This document shows positions 23,023-34,244 of a stretch of DNA of 64,000 nt, in pieces (positions within the stretch are counted from its first letter, which is position 1; the number at the start of each line of letters is the position of its first letter). The translations under genes and the position numbers were made by a program. Below the pieces are notes generated by a model. That model ran no database searches. It saw only the letters and a list, made by a program, of their open reading frames with translations, and had not been told where the DNA came from. Where the stretch lies: assembly GCA_022376925.1 (NCBI GenBank), contig JAIOJX010000002.1, positions 67,163,001 through 67,227,000 on the forward strand, in the 5' to 3' direction. This DNA comes from Tragulus kanchil (Eukaryota > Chordata > Mammalia > Artiodactyla > Tragulidae).

Positions 23023-23354
23023 CAAAGATATTATTATTATTTTGGGGGGGTGGGGGGCGGGTTGGGGAGGGAGGGGGGCAGGCGGGCCACTTCTATTGGT
23101 CTTTCATTTGTCCATTTTCATCCATCTTTGTTCTTTGGCCCGAGTGGGTCTCCCATCACAGTGGCCTCTGTTGTCACAGAGCACCGGCTCTGGGCGCATG
23201 CGCTCCAGAGCTCCGGCTCAGTAATTGGACACATGGGTCTAGCCGCTCCACGGCAGGTGGGATCTTCCCAGGCCAAGGATCAAACTGGCGCGCCTTGCAC
23301 TGTAAAGCGGCGTCCTTACCCACTGGACCACCAGGAAAGCCCAAAGATATTATT
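23023..23354 (-). mobile_element. Young CHR-2-like SINE, 13-bp TSD
   Basis: Direct repeats 'caaagatattatt' at 23023-23035 and 23342-23354. Body 'cttctattggtctttcattt', 'gcagagcaccggctctgggc', 'gcatgcgctccagagctccg', and head ending 'tggaccaccaggaaagccc'. It inserted at the right end of the L2. Confidence 0.92.
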
Positions 23355-23790
23355 TGAATAAGTAAAAAAACAGTTAGGCTAGAAAATTTCGCAAACTATT
23401 CATCCAGAGAAAATGTGATTTGTAATTAAATTTATTTGATTTTCCTTGATATCAATGATTGTTTAAAGGCTCTCATAAACTGAGAGAATCCCATGTAAAT
23501 AATCTCACAGTGCTGTAGTGTGGCTCTCAAAAACTCCCAGTAAAATATACACCAAGGACCAACACCTGTTGAAATAAGAACAGAACTCAGTTAATAAAGA
23601 AGTGGACATTAGTAAAATAAAGTATAGAATAGATTTACTCAATAAAATTAGAACATTGTAATTTTCTTTGGTAAATTTATTGGAGTAAAAAAAAAAGAGG
23701 AAAAATAAAGTAACTTGCAATAAGGAAAAGTTTAGCAAAGAGTATGGAATGTCAAGAAATCTTGACAGAATTCCTTGAATAATTTTTGCT
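23355..23790. other. Unassigned DNA, no gene recognised
   Basis: AT-rich with short A-runs. The 77-codon frame at 23505-23738 (-) is low-complexity. Confidence 0.4.
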
Positions 23791-23818
23791 CATACCAAAA
23801 AAAAAAAAAAAAAAAAAT

Positions 23819-24008
23819 AGAGCCTTCACTGGTGATCCAGTGGTTAAGAACTGTCCTTCCAGTGTAGGGGCATGTGGATTCAAACCCTGGTCAGGGAACT
23901 AAGATCCCAAATACCTCAGGCAACTAAGCCCACACCCTGCAACTATAGAGCCCCTGTGCCTCAACAAAAGATCCTACATACCGCAACAAAGATCCAACCT
24001 GTAAGACT
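23819..24008 (+). mobile_element. Older tRNA-derived (CHR-type) SINE
   Basis: Preceded by a run of about 23 A at 23796-23818. Head 'ccttcactggtgatccagtg', B box 'ggattcaaaccctgg', then 'ctaagatcccaaatacctca', 'gcaactaagcccacaccctg'. This body ('caactaagcc') is the older CHR layout, different from the young copies here. Confidence 0.75.
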
Positions 24009-24339
24009 CTAGTTCAAGATGAATTTATTCAGCTTTTAAAGATAAGACAATTGCTCTGTGAAATAGACTTACCCCAAAATTTAAAATGTTTTTATAAAAG
24101 AACTTCAAAATGTGTTTAGTTAAGCTGCATAAACCTGTTACAAAACTGGCAAACAAAACAACAAAAACAGGGGAAAACCATAGATTAATCTCATTTACAA
24201 ATGTAAGTACAAACATCTCAGGTTAAACCTTTACAAATTATAACCAGTAACTTTTTCAGAGAATAATATAAAGGTCTAGGATTTATTCTAGAAATGTAAT
24301 AACAGTTCACATTGAGAAATCTACTTATATACTTTAACT

Positions 24340-24965
24340 AGATTAGCACATTCAGAGAATATTATACACTTATCTTATTAAAAATGTCATTTCTCATGAA
24401 TCAATAGCATTATTAATAAAGAAAACTAGAAATAAATAGATTCCTCCCTGATTTAGTTAAGAAAATTGCCAGAGAAACTTAGCAAACATCATAATGGTGA
24501 AACATTAAAACCCTTCCCATTTAAGTCTTGACCAGGATAAGAATGCCTAATACCATCATGGCTACCAAAACTGGGAATCTACCAGTGCAACAAGGCAAGA
24601 AAAGAAAATAGAAAATTTTGAGTAAGAAACTCAAACTTTTGTTATTTGCATATAATAGAATTGTCTGAAAGAAGGATGGTAAAACAGATTGATACCTTGT
24701 CAACATACAAAAATCAGTCACTTTAGATTAAGCTGTAAGACGAAGGGAACTTACATGGGGGCTATGAAACAACCTGAGGGGATGGGATCGGGGAACAAAG
24801 AAGGAGGGGTCTAGGTGGAAGGGATCAGGGATATACCTATGACTGATTTGGGATTATGTATAGCTGTAAACAACAAAACTCTGTAAAAGATCTAAAACAA
24901 TAAATTTGCTGTATACTTGAAACTAATGCAATGTTGTAAATCAACTATACCCCAATAAAAGAGTA
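24340..24965 (+). pseudogene. L1 LINE: decayed ORF2 fragment plus 3' UTR
   Basis: 24450-24720 follows L1 ORF2 reverse-transcriptase-region order ('cttagcaaacatcataatgg', 'catacaaaaatcagtcactt') but is riddled with frame breaks. An L1 3' UTR follows at 24745-24965 ('gctgtatacttgaaactaat', 'tatgcaatgttgtaaatcaa'-like, 'ctataccccaataaaa'). It is internally shortened, since ORF2 passes straight to the 3' UTR. Confidence 0.7.
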
Positions 24966-24984
24966 ATAGTGTGTAACAAAAAAA

Positions 24985-25260
24985 ACCATTTTACAAGTAA
25001 AAAGGCTCATTAAAAAATGAAATATAAAAGAATTTCAATAGCAATAAAAATTATTTGAAGTGCCATGAGCAAACTTAGCAGAATGTTTAAGTATGTATAG
25101 TAAATTTAAATAAGTTATTTTAAATAGGACAAGAAAATATAATAGTGTAAAGATAATTATACCCAAATAAATATGTAAATTAAATGCAGTTCTAAGTAAA
25201 ATCTCAACATAATTTTAAAAATCAAGGTTATGAGTTAAAAAATTCATTTGAAAGAGAAAA
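24985..25260 (+). pseudogene. L1 ORF2-like fragment, very diverged
   Basis: Resembles the L1 ORF2 stretch with 'agaatttcaatagcaataaa' and 'attaaatgcagttctaagta'. No open frame remains. It could belong to a separate older L1 next to the element ending at 24965. Confidence 0.4.
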
Positions 25261-25860
25261 CATATGAAAATATACTAAAAATTCTCAAAAGATAAATAAT
25301 GAGAACTTAAGTTAGAAAGGATGGTCATTCCTCTGTTTTATACTTTTCTTTTGAGAAGAGTTTCTGCTCCACCTCATAGGGAGATACTTTTGGGATAAAT
25401 GTTCTGAGAAAAGGGGTTTGGGATGCTGGCATTCTCCTCCTTAAGATGGTTGAGTAATTTCTTTGCAGATTCTAACCTCCTTCCATTTAAATCCTAGAGT
25501 ATAGACCTGTAGGGAAGAAAAAGAAACCCTCACTTTGGCTGAAGACCAAATTACATACTCTTACACAATGTTTTAGAAGTTTATATTTTCAAGAGGTTAC
25601 TGGGCAGTGCCTAACCAATGTAAACCAGACATTGTGCATTTTCATCCTTATCAGACTCTAAGTGTCTACCAAATTTTTTAGAAATCCAAAGAAGGATGGT
25701 GAATGATGAGCAACTCCAAATCTCCAGTAAGGAAGTCACTTTATGGAATTTCAGAATGAACCAAAAAGCAAAAAAGGCACTCGTTAATTTATGATACAGT
25801 TCAAATTTTAAATAATGTGAAAATGATGTTGAGGTAACCTGATATCTATTTATTTTTAAG
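25261..25860. other. Unassigned DNA, no gene recognised
   Basis: No recognised family. The 126-codon frame 25611-25991 (-) begins inside the adjacent SINE, so it is a chance fusion of SINE and flank. Confidence 0.5.
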
Positions 25861-26144
25861 AAATTATTTGTTGGGGCTTCCCTGGTGGTCCAGTGGGTAA
25901 GGACACCGCCTTGCAGTGCAAGGGGCGCCTGTTCGATCCCTGGCCTGAGAGGATCCCACGTGCCGCGGAGTGGCTGGACCAATGTGTCCAACTACAGAGC
26001 CGGATGCATGCGCCTGGAGCCCGCGCTCTGCTACAAGGGGGACCGCTGCAATGGGAGGCCCACACAGACCAAAAGAGCAAAGATAAATGAATGAAAGATC
26101 AATAGAAGGGGCCAAAAAAATATATTTTTTTAAATTATTCATTG
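25861..26144 (+). mobile_element. CHR-2-like SINE with imperfect 13-bp TSD
   Basis: Head 'ggcttccctggtggtccagt', B box 'gttcgatccc', body 'gtgccgcggagtggctggac', 'aatgggaggcccacacagac', tail 'caatagaaggggcc' and A-run. Imperfect direct repeats 'aaattatttgttg' (25861-25873) and 'aaattattcattg' (26132-26144). Its tail from 26066 onward is repeated without a head at 27161-27239 because duplication 6 starts inside it. Confidence 0.88.
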
Positions 26145-26243
26145 CAGCAGACATAAAACAACTTTCGTATGATTAAACACTCAAATAGAAAGCACCTACA
26201 GCCTTATTGAGAGAAATTAGGAGATTATTTTGGCAATTGTGAA

Positions 26244-26591
26244 AGAGGCCATTTTTTTTTAAGATTTATTTATTTATTTATTTTGGTGGGGTGGGGTGGG
26301 GAGGGAGGGGAGCAGGTGGGCCACTTCTATTGGTCTTTCATTTGTCCATTTTCATCCATCTTTGTTCTTTGGCCCATGTGGGCCTCCCATCGCAGTGGCC
26401 TCTGTTGTCGCAGAGCACCGGCTCTGAGCACATGCACTCCAGAGCTCCGGCTCGGTAATTGGACACATGGGTCCAGCCGCTCCACAACACATGGGATCTT
26501 CCCAGGCCAGGGATCGAACAGGCGACCCTTGTACTGCAAGACGGTGTCCTTACCCACTGGACCACCAGGGAAGCCCCCAGAGGCCATTTTT
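26244..26591 (-). mobile_element. Young CHR-2-like SINE, 13-bp TSD (copy A of duplication 6)
   Basis: Direct repeats 'agaggccattttt' at 26244-26256 and 26579-26591. (ATTT)n tail, 'cttctattggtctttcattt', 'gcagagcaccggctctgagc', head ending 'tggaccaccagggaagccc'. Confidence 0.92.
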
Positions 26592-26639
26592 GAACAACAT
26601 TAAACCCCAAATAAGTTTTAAAAATGAATGATTTGCTAA

Positions 26640-27060
26640 ATAAAAATTAACAATTTCTGCCTAATAAGATGCAGCAGAAAAGTTAAAAGACAATTAACAG
26701 ACTGGAAGAAAATACTTGCCACAAATATGACAGAGAAAGGAGAACTATCTAAGAGTTCTACAGTTCAACAAGGAAAAGCAAATAACCTGGAAAAGGAACA
26801 ATAGCTATAAGCTGACAGTTCATAGAAAAAATAAAAATGAGCAGCATATATCTGAAAATATACCTACAGTCACCAGTATTCAGGAAAACTCAAATCCAAT
26901 TAGTAATTTTTTCCCCATCAGTTAGCAATACTTTAAAGATCAATGATAGCCAGTGCTGACTAGTATGCAAACTAGTGTTCTCATGAATTGTTGGTTTGTA
27001 AATAATCTGGTTCAACCTGATAGTATTTTTCAAATTTATGATTTAATATATTCTTTGACC
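26640..27060 (+). pseudogene. L1 ORF2-like fragment (copy A)
   Basis: Follows the L1 ORF2 C-terminal order: 'acagactggaagaaaatact', 'agttcaacaaggaaaagcaa', 'atcagttagcaatactttaa'. No long frame survives. Repeated at about 27735-28155, and its right part a third time at 28974-29200. Confidence 0.6.
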
Positions 27061-27338
27061 ACCAGTTATATCTTAAACACCTATATTTGCTGTCCTTGTC
27101 CTTTCCTGTAATAATGCCCTAGCTAGGTCCTCACCCTTTGTATGTGATAATGGGAGCCAAAGACCAAAAGAGCAAAGATAAATGAATGAAAGATCAATAG
27201 AAGGGGCCAAAAAAATATATTTTTTTAAATTATTCATTGCAGCAGACATAAAACAACTTTCGTATGATTAAACACTCAAATAGAAAGCACCTACAGCCTT
27301 ATTGAGAGAAATTAGGAGATTATTTTGGCAATTGTGAA

Positions 27339-27686
27339 AGAGGCCATTTTTTTTTAAGATTTATTTATTTATTTATTTTGGTGGGGTGGGGTGGGGAGGG
27401 AGGGGAGCAGGTGGGCCACTTCTATTGGTCTTTCATTTGTCCATTTTCATCCATCTTTGTTCTTTGGCCCATGTGGGCCTCCCATCGCAGTGGCCTCTGT
27501 TGTCGCAGAGCACCGGCTCTGAGCACATGCACTCCAGAGCTCCGGCTCGGTAATTGGACACATGGGTCCAGCCGCTCCACAACACATGGGATCTTCCCAG
27601 GCCAGGGATCGAACAGGCGACCCTTGTACTGCAAGACGGTGTCCTTACCCACTGGACCACCAGGGAAGCCCCCAGAGGCCATTTTT
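27339..27686 (-). mobile_element. Same SINE, copy B of duplication 6
   Basis: Identical layout to 26244-26591, offset 1095, with TSD at 27339-27351 and 27674-27686. Confidence 0.92.
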
Positions 27687-27926
27687 GAACAACATTAAAC
27701 CCCAAATAAGTTTTAAAAATGAATGATTTGCTAAATAAAAATTAACAATTTCTGCCTAATAAGATGCAGCAGAAAAGTTAAAAGACAATTAACAGACTGG
27801 AAGAAAATACTTGCCACAAATATGACAGAGAAAGGAGAACTATCTAAGAGTTCTACAGTTCAACAAGGAAAAGCAAATAACCTGGAAAAGGAACAATAGC
27901 TATAAGCTGACAGTTCATAGAAAAAA

Positions 27927-30017
27927 TAAAAATGAGCAGCATATATCTGAAAATATACCTACAGTCACCAGTATTCAGGAAAACTCAAATCCAATTAGTA
28001 ATTTTTTCCCCATCAGTTAGCAATACTTTAAAGATCAATGATAGCCAGTGCTGACTAGTATGCAAACTAGTGTTCTCATGAATTGTTGGTTTGTAAATAA
28101 TCTGGTTCAACCTGATAGTATTTTTCAAATTTATGATTTAATATATTCTTTGACCACCAGTTATATCTTAAACACCTATATTTGCTGTCCTTGTCCTTTC
28201 CTGTAATAATGCCCTAGCTAGGTCCTCACCCTTTGTATGTGATAATGACTTACACTTCAACATCAACCAAGTCCATTCCCAAGGTCACAACTCAGTTTCT
28301 CTCCACACATTCAGCCACGGTTCCCCAACCATACTCCCAGGTTTAAAGGGACTTCCAGTCTCAGCCTCATTCTTTGACAGACTTGGTAGCTTCTCCTCAC
28401 AACCATCTTGGCAAAAGGTAAATAACTGCCTTCCGTGTTCCAGAAAGTAGAGTGCAGCAGGAGGCTAAGAGTATATATGTGAGTGGGATTTTGAGAAAAC
28501 TGTGGAGTGTGTGCCCTGTCCAATATAATTTATATTTATATGTGAAATATTCTAATTGTTAAATAGTTCACTAAGATTTGTTAATTCACTTTTTTTAAAC
28601 AAAGGAAACAACTTAGCTCATAAGCAATTTCTTGGTAAGTCTGAACTCTTTCCCTGACCACCAATCCAGTATTACCCACATTTGTGGTTAGTTTCCCATG
28701 GGGTTTCCCGGTGTCCTAACCTGCCCAAACATCTTAGGTAGGACCATCACAATCCATCAGAGGCTGTAGAAATAATCTCCCAAAAGCAAAGGTCGTATTA
28801 TGGTCACTGAAAAAGGCATCCCTGGCTCCTCTGTAGATGTGTGTACCTCTTCCCCAAGTTCTGAATACCAAGGGAATAGAATGCTGGTGAACACCTTTAG
28901 TTAAGCCACTTCAAAATCCTAACACTCTTCTTTTAGACAAGCATGCCTGCTCATCTTTTCACTACAAAATCAATAAAATGAGCAGCATATATCTGAAATA
29001 TACCAAGTCACCAGTATTCAGGAAAACTCAAATCCAATTAGTAATTTTTTCCCCATCAGTTAGCAATACTTTAAAGATCAATGATAGCCAGTGCTGACTA
29101 GTATGCAAACTAGTGTTCTCATGAATTGTTGGTTTGTAAATAATCTGGTTCAACCTGATAGTATTTTTCAAATTTATGATTTAATATATTCTTTGACCAC
29201 CAGTTATATCTTAAACACCTATATTTGCTGTCCTTGTCCTTTCCTGTAATAATGCCCTAGCTAGGTCCTCACCCTTTGTATGTGATAATGACTTACACTT
29301 CAACATCAACCAAGTCCATTCCCAAGGTCACAACTCAGTTTCTCTCCACACATTCAGCCACGGTTCCCCAACCATACTCCCAGGTTTAAAGGGACTTCCA
29401 GTCTCAGCCTCATTCTTTGACAGACTTGGTAGCTTCTCCTCACAACCATCTTGGCAAAAGGTAAATAACTGCCTTCCGTGTTCCAGAAAGTAGAGTGCAG
29501 CAGGAGGCTAAGAGTATATATGTGAGTGGGATTTTGAGAAAACTGTGGAGTGTGTGCCCTGTCCAATATAATTTATATTTATATGTGAAATATTCTAATT
29601 GTTAAATAGTTCACTAAGATTTGTTAATTCACTTTTTTTAAACAAAGGAAACAACTTAGCTCATAAGCAATTTCTTGGTAAGTCTGAACTCTTTCCCTGA
29701 CCACCAATCCAGTATTACCCACATTTGTGGTTAGTTTCCCATGGGGTTTCCCGGTGTCCTAACCTGCCCAAACATCTTAGGTAGGACCATCACAATCCAT
29801 CAGAGGCTGTAGAAATAATCTCCCAAAAGCAAAGGTCGTATTATGGTCACTGAAAAAGGCATCCCTGGCTCCTCTGTAGATGTGTGTACCTCTTCCCCAA
29901 GTTCTGAATACCAAGGGAATAGAATGCTGGTGAACACCTTTAGTTAAGCCACTTCAAAATCCTAACACTCTTCTTTTAGACAAGCATGCCTGCTCATCTT
30001 TTCACTACAAAATCAAT
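27927..30017. repeat. Tandem duplication 7: 2 copies, period about 1043-1046 bp
   Basis: Copy A is 27927-28973 and copy B 28974-30017. The first 320 bases of copy A are also the last part of duplication 6 copy B, so that segment occurs three times (26832-27152, 27927-28247, 28974-29290). Near the start, copy B lacks several bases present in the other two ('ctgaaaatatacctacagtc' against 'ctgaaatataccaagtc'). The rest is unassigned DNA. Confidence 0.95.
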
Positions 30018-30787
30018 CAAGTGATGCTTCCCAGAACAGTGTAAATCTGCTTAAATCATGCTCTCTCCCTTCCTCCAGAAAGAGATGCGTCTGGTAAATC
30101 ATGGACTGAAAAACTCAGATTACTTCTGTCTACTAATCCCCCAAACACATGATGACTGATGGAAAAGCCATTCATTGAAAGAAATGTGGACAAAAATAGC
30201 AAATAAAAAATGTGTTCTTCCTTCTTATAGAGAAAGAATTAAGAGACAACCACCTTCAACTTAAAGAACAAGGTTACTTTATTCGGTTGAGAGAGTAGAC
30301 ACTGTTTTTACAGAGTAATGAACCACATTTTTTTCTGCCACACAGAATTCTGATGCTGTCAAGTATGCTAAGACAGATGATCCTATTTAAAATTATATTT
30401 TACAAAGCAAAGCAGATATAACTCAGTAACTGTGCATCTAATTGACTTAATTGCCTCATTTATCACATGACTTAAGTGAGCTGATGTTTTCTACTCTGCT
30501 TCAGCCATGTAATTCTTGTAATGTAAGAGCTGAGACATGGTGCCAGGCCTGAGCGAGAAGTTCTCTCTCCTGAGAAAAGATATCGTTGGAGTGGTGTTGG
30601 CTTTGGGTTCCAGTATATTGAAAAATCAATGTCCATTTGTGCAACCAACACATATGGCTTTCTTCCAGGCTGATGATGGCTTTGGGAGGCTGACTATCAC
30701 CTAATTAAGTCAGATCAGCTTACCCAGCACCCGAGTTACAGTTGGCAAAGTGACTTTGTCATTAAAACCCAGTTTATCATTCCTGTT
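30018..30787. other. Unassigned DNA, no gene recognised
   Basis: Moderately GC-balanced, single-copy-looking sequence. No recognised repeat or coding signal. Confidence 0.45.
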
Positions 30788-30998
30788 GGTGTTTTTCTTC
30801 CCATTTCAAACTCTCCTATCCATTTCTCCTGAACCCATAGCACCGTTTTTTCCTCTGTAGATAACAGACCAGTGGCTCCAAAATTTAACATTTCAAAGGG
30901 ACTCAGCATGACATTTGGTGCTCAAAGGATAAACAACTTTTTCACATATCTGTGTCTCTCATTAGAGACAGGAAAATACACATCACTTAGGTATGTTT

Positions 30999-31308
30999 CA
31001 AAATTGACAGTTTTTTAAAGATTTTTTAAAGTTTTTGGCCTCTTTTATTGGTTATTTATTTATTTATTTATTTTCACCTATGTTTATTCTTTGGCCTGTG
31101 TGGGTCTCGCATTGCAGTGGCCTCTCTTATTGCAGAGCACCAGGTCTGGGCGCATGCACTCCAGAGCACTGGCTTGCAATTGGACACACTGACCCAGCTG
31201 CTCCTTGGCATGTGGGATCTTCCTGGGCCAGGGATCGAACTGGTGCCCTTTGCACTGAAAGATGGACTCTTTACCCACTGAACCACTAGGGAAGCCCCAA
31301 AATAGACA
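30999..31308 (-). mobile_element. CHR-2-like SINE, imperfect 11-bp TSD (copy A of duplication 8)
   Basis: 'caaaattgaca' at 30999-31009 and 'caaaatagaca' at 31298-31308. Body 'attctttggcctgtgtgggt', 'gcagagcaccaggtctgggc', head 'gggatcgaactggtgccc'. Lacks the G-rich block of the youngest copies, so it belongs to a slightly different or older variant. Confidence 0.85.
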
Positions 31309-32110
31309 TTTTTATAAGTCAGAGCCAGCTTTGTAATAGGCTCAATTGAAATTTGTTGGCTTAGCTGTCTTTTTAAGTAAATCAACAAGGCTAGTTCGTC
31401 TAATGTGTTGGTATGTTCCAGTAAACAGAGTCCAGATGACATTTAACATAGGCTTTAAAAAATTAATTACTATTAAAGTAATACCATTTCCCCATTTATT
31501 AAATGGAGTGTCAATCTAAATTGCAAATGCTAGACTTTTCCCCAAAAGTTCTCTTTCTCTGGAGAATATCCTAGAGTGATAGTCACTGGCAGCAGAAGCT
31601 CTGGCAAAGCAATGGGTTTCTTCCCCCTGGAATCTGCCAAGAGTAACAAATAGTTCTGTTAGGAAGTGCCAGCTCAGCCACTAAGCATAGTGACAAGGTT
31701 CTTACTTGAGTCCATCATGTGAAGATTTCTCTTTCTATTAGTTTGGAATATTTTGATTACAGGTAACAGAAACTAACTGGCTTGTATTGAGAGAAAAGAA
31801 AAAGTATACATATATAAATTTGCAAGGATACCAAGGATGGCACAGAAGCAATTAGGATAGAGAACCCATCTTAGAGACTGGGAAAAAGGGATGTAATCTC
31901 CGGTGTTTTTCTTCCCATTTCAAACTCTCCTATCCATTTCTCCTGAACCCATAGCACCGTTTTTTCCTCTGTAGATAACAGACCAGTGGCTCCAAAATTT
32001 AACATTTCAAAGGGACTCAGCATGACATTTGGTGCTCAAAGGATAAACAACTTTTCACATTCTGTGTCTCTCATTAGAGACAGGAAAATACACATCACTT
32101 AGGTATGTTT

Positions 32111-32420
32111 CAAAATTGACAGTTTTTTAAAGATTTTTTAAAGTTTTTGGCCTCTTTTATTGGTTATTTATTTATTTATTTATTTTCACCTATGTTTATT
32201 CTTTGGCCTGTGTGGGTCTCGCATTGCAGTGGCCTCTCTTATTGCAGAGCACCAGGTCTGGGCGCATGCACTCCAGAGCACTGGCTTGCAATTGGACACA
32301 CTGACCCAGCTGCTCCTTGGCATGTGGGATCTTCCTGGGCCAGGGATCGAACTGGTGCCCTTTGCACTGAAAGATGGACTCTTTACCCACTGAACCACTA
32401 GGGAAGCCCCAAAATAGACA
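32111..32420 (-). mobile_element. Same SINE, copy B of duplication 8
   Basis: Equivalent to 30999-31308 with both flanking repeats (32111-32121 and 32410-32420) copied. Confidence 0.85.
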
Positions 32421-32996
32421 TTTTTATAAGTCAGAGCCAGCTTTGTAATAGGCTCAATTGAAATTTGTTGGCTTAGCTGTCTTTTTAAGTAAATCAACAA
32501 GGCTAGTTCGTCTAATGTGTTGGTATGTTCCAGTAAACAGAGTCCAGATGACATTTAACATAGGCTTTAAAAAATTAATTACTATTAAAGTAATACCATT
32601 TCCCCATTTATTAAATGGAGTGTCAATCTAAATTGCAAATGCTAGACTTTTCCCCAAAAGTTCTCTTTCTCTGGAGAATATCCTAGAGTGATAGTCACTG
32701 GCAGCAGAAGCTCTGGCAAAGCAATGGGTTTCTTCCCCCTGGAATCTGCCAAGAGTAACAAATAGTTCTGTTAGGAAGTGCCAGCTCAGCCACTAAGCAT
32801 AGTGACAAGGTTCTTACTTGAGTCCATCATGTGAAGATTTCTCTTTCTATTAGTTTGGAATATTTTGATTACAGGTAACAGAAACTAACTGGCTTGTATT
32901 GAGAGAAAAGAAAAAGTATACATATATAAATTTGCAAGGATACCAAGGATGTCACAGAAGCAATGTGAGGATAGAGAACCCATCTTAGAGACTGGG

Positions 32997-33421
32997 GATG
33001 AATAAAGGCACTTCAGTTTTTTTTACCAAAAGGGTGGAAGCCAGGGTCTTTTACCCAAACAGGATGGTCTAGAGCTGCTGCTACATGCAGGATATCATGG
33101 CAGTGGCTGCTGTTGCTGCTATGAATGAATCTAAATGGTCCTTTTGGTTTTCTGACCCTCACTACAGAATCATTGCCCCATGTTAGAGCTTCTGGTTGAC
33201 TGAGACTGGGATATTTGCCTCTGTCTGTCAGATGCTGCTCTGATGATCTCTGGTTTCCCCCTAGAATGAAAGGGGGGATGGTGGGGAACTGCCCTGTATG
33301 ACAAATGTTCTCTATGCTCAGAAGATGAGCACCTGAACAGGAAGATGTGAATGAAACCTGCCAAAGAGGCCGTTTATCAACTGTCCAGCATATGCTTAGA
33401 ACTCCCAGAATTTGTGGTTAA
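32997..33421. other. Unassigned DNA, no gene recognised
   Basis: No recognised repeat; short CTG-rich patch near 33100-33120. Confidence 0.4.
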
Positions 33422-33729
33422 AACAAGATGCTAGAGGGCTTCCCTGGTGGTCCAGTGGGTAAAGAGTCTGCCTTGCAGTGCAGGGGGCACCGGTTCTATC
33501 CCTGGCCTGGGAAGATCCCACATGCTGTGGAGCGGCTGTACGGGTGTGTCCAATTATGAGCCAGCGCTCTGGAGCACCTGTGCCTAGAGCCAGTGCTCTG
33601 CAATGAGAGATTCCACTGCAATGGGAGGCCCACACAGGTCAAAGAATAAACACAGATGAAAATAAATAAAAAACCAATAAAAGAGACCAAAATTAAAAAC
33701 AACAACAACAACAACAACAAGATGCTAGA
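33422..33729 (+). mobile_element. CHR-2-like SINE, 14-bp TSD, (AAC)n tail
   Basis: Direct repeats 'aacaagatgctaga' at 33422-33435 and 33716-33729. Head 'gcttccctggtggtccagtg', body 'ccagcgctctggagcacctg', 'gagccagtgctctgcaatga', tail ending in an (AAC)n microsatellite at 33697-33720. Body variants match the 'aataaa...ccaataaaagag' group seen at 59754, 61588 and 31000. Confidence 0.92.
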
Positions 33730-34071
33730 AATGGAGTATATGGTCGTTTGTGCTCAGCATTCCAAAAAACCTGAAATCTGAAATAAGTCCCTAAAGTTTA
33801 CAATGATTACATTAGATGTGAAAGGTGTTATAAACTGGAGAAGTGATCCATGGAATGGACATTTCAAGGTCATGGAAATCTGGACAAGTGAGGAAATGTG
33901 GTCTACTGAGATGTGTGTAAAGATTCTTACATAAAGAGACATGCAAATGGTTCTTGGTAGAAGAACACTAAAAGGGAAAAAAGAGGAATAAGCAAGTTAG
34001 GAAGTAGACTCTCCAATAAAATTTCAAAGTTAGGATGAAATATAAATCATCTCCTTCCTGAAACACTCTTG
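33730..34071. other. Unassigned DNA, no gene recognised
   Basis: No recognised family. Confidence 0.4.
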
Positions 34072-34244
34072 TGTTAGTCAACTTGGGCTCTAAAACAGAA
34101 TACCATAGATTAATTGACTTTAAAGAACAGAAATGTATTTTCCTTTAGTTCTGGAGGCTGAAAGTTCCATATCAAGTTGCTGATAGTTTTGGTTCCTGGT
34201 AAGAGCACTCTTCCTGACTTTTAGAGGTTCACCATCTCTGTCAT
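34072..34244 (-). mobile_element. MaLR (MLT1/MST-type) LTR, 3' part, split by BovB
   Basis: Reverse complement of the MaLR LTR end: 'gttagtcaacttgggctcta', 'aacagaataccatagattaa', 'tttagttctggaggctgaaa'. The other part of the same LTR resumes at 36462. Non-coding LTR remnant. Confidence 0.75.

Larger units (their letters stand above)
26066..28247. repeat. Tandem duplication 6: 2 copies, period 1095 bp
   Basis: Copy A is 26066-27152 and copy B 27161-28247, separated by an 8-base patch (27153-27160) that looks like a damaged piece of the SINE body. The copies share a complete SINE with TSD and L1 ORF2-like DNA. The right part of copy B is also the left part of duplication 7. Confidence 0.95.
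30788..32996. repeat. Tandem duplication 8: 2 copies, period about 1112-1114 bp
   Basis: Copy A is 30788-31901 and copy B 31902-32996. Small deletions sit near the start of copy B (around 32050), and a 19-base irregular patch lies at the end of copy A (31883-31901). Both carry one SINE. Confidence 0.95.
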
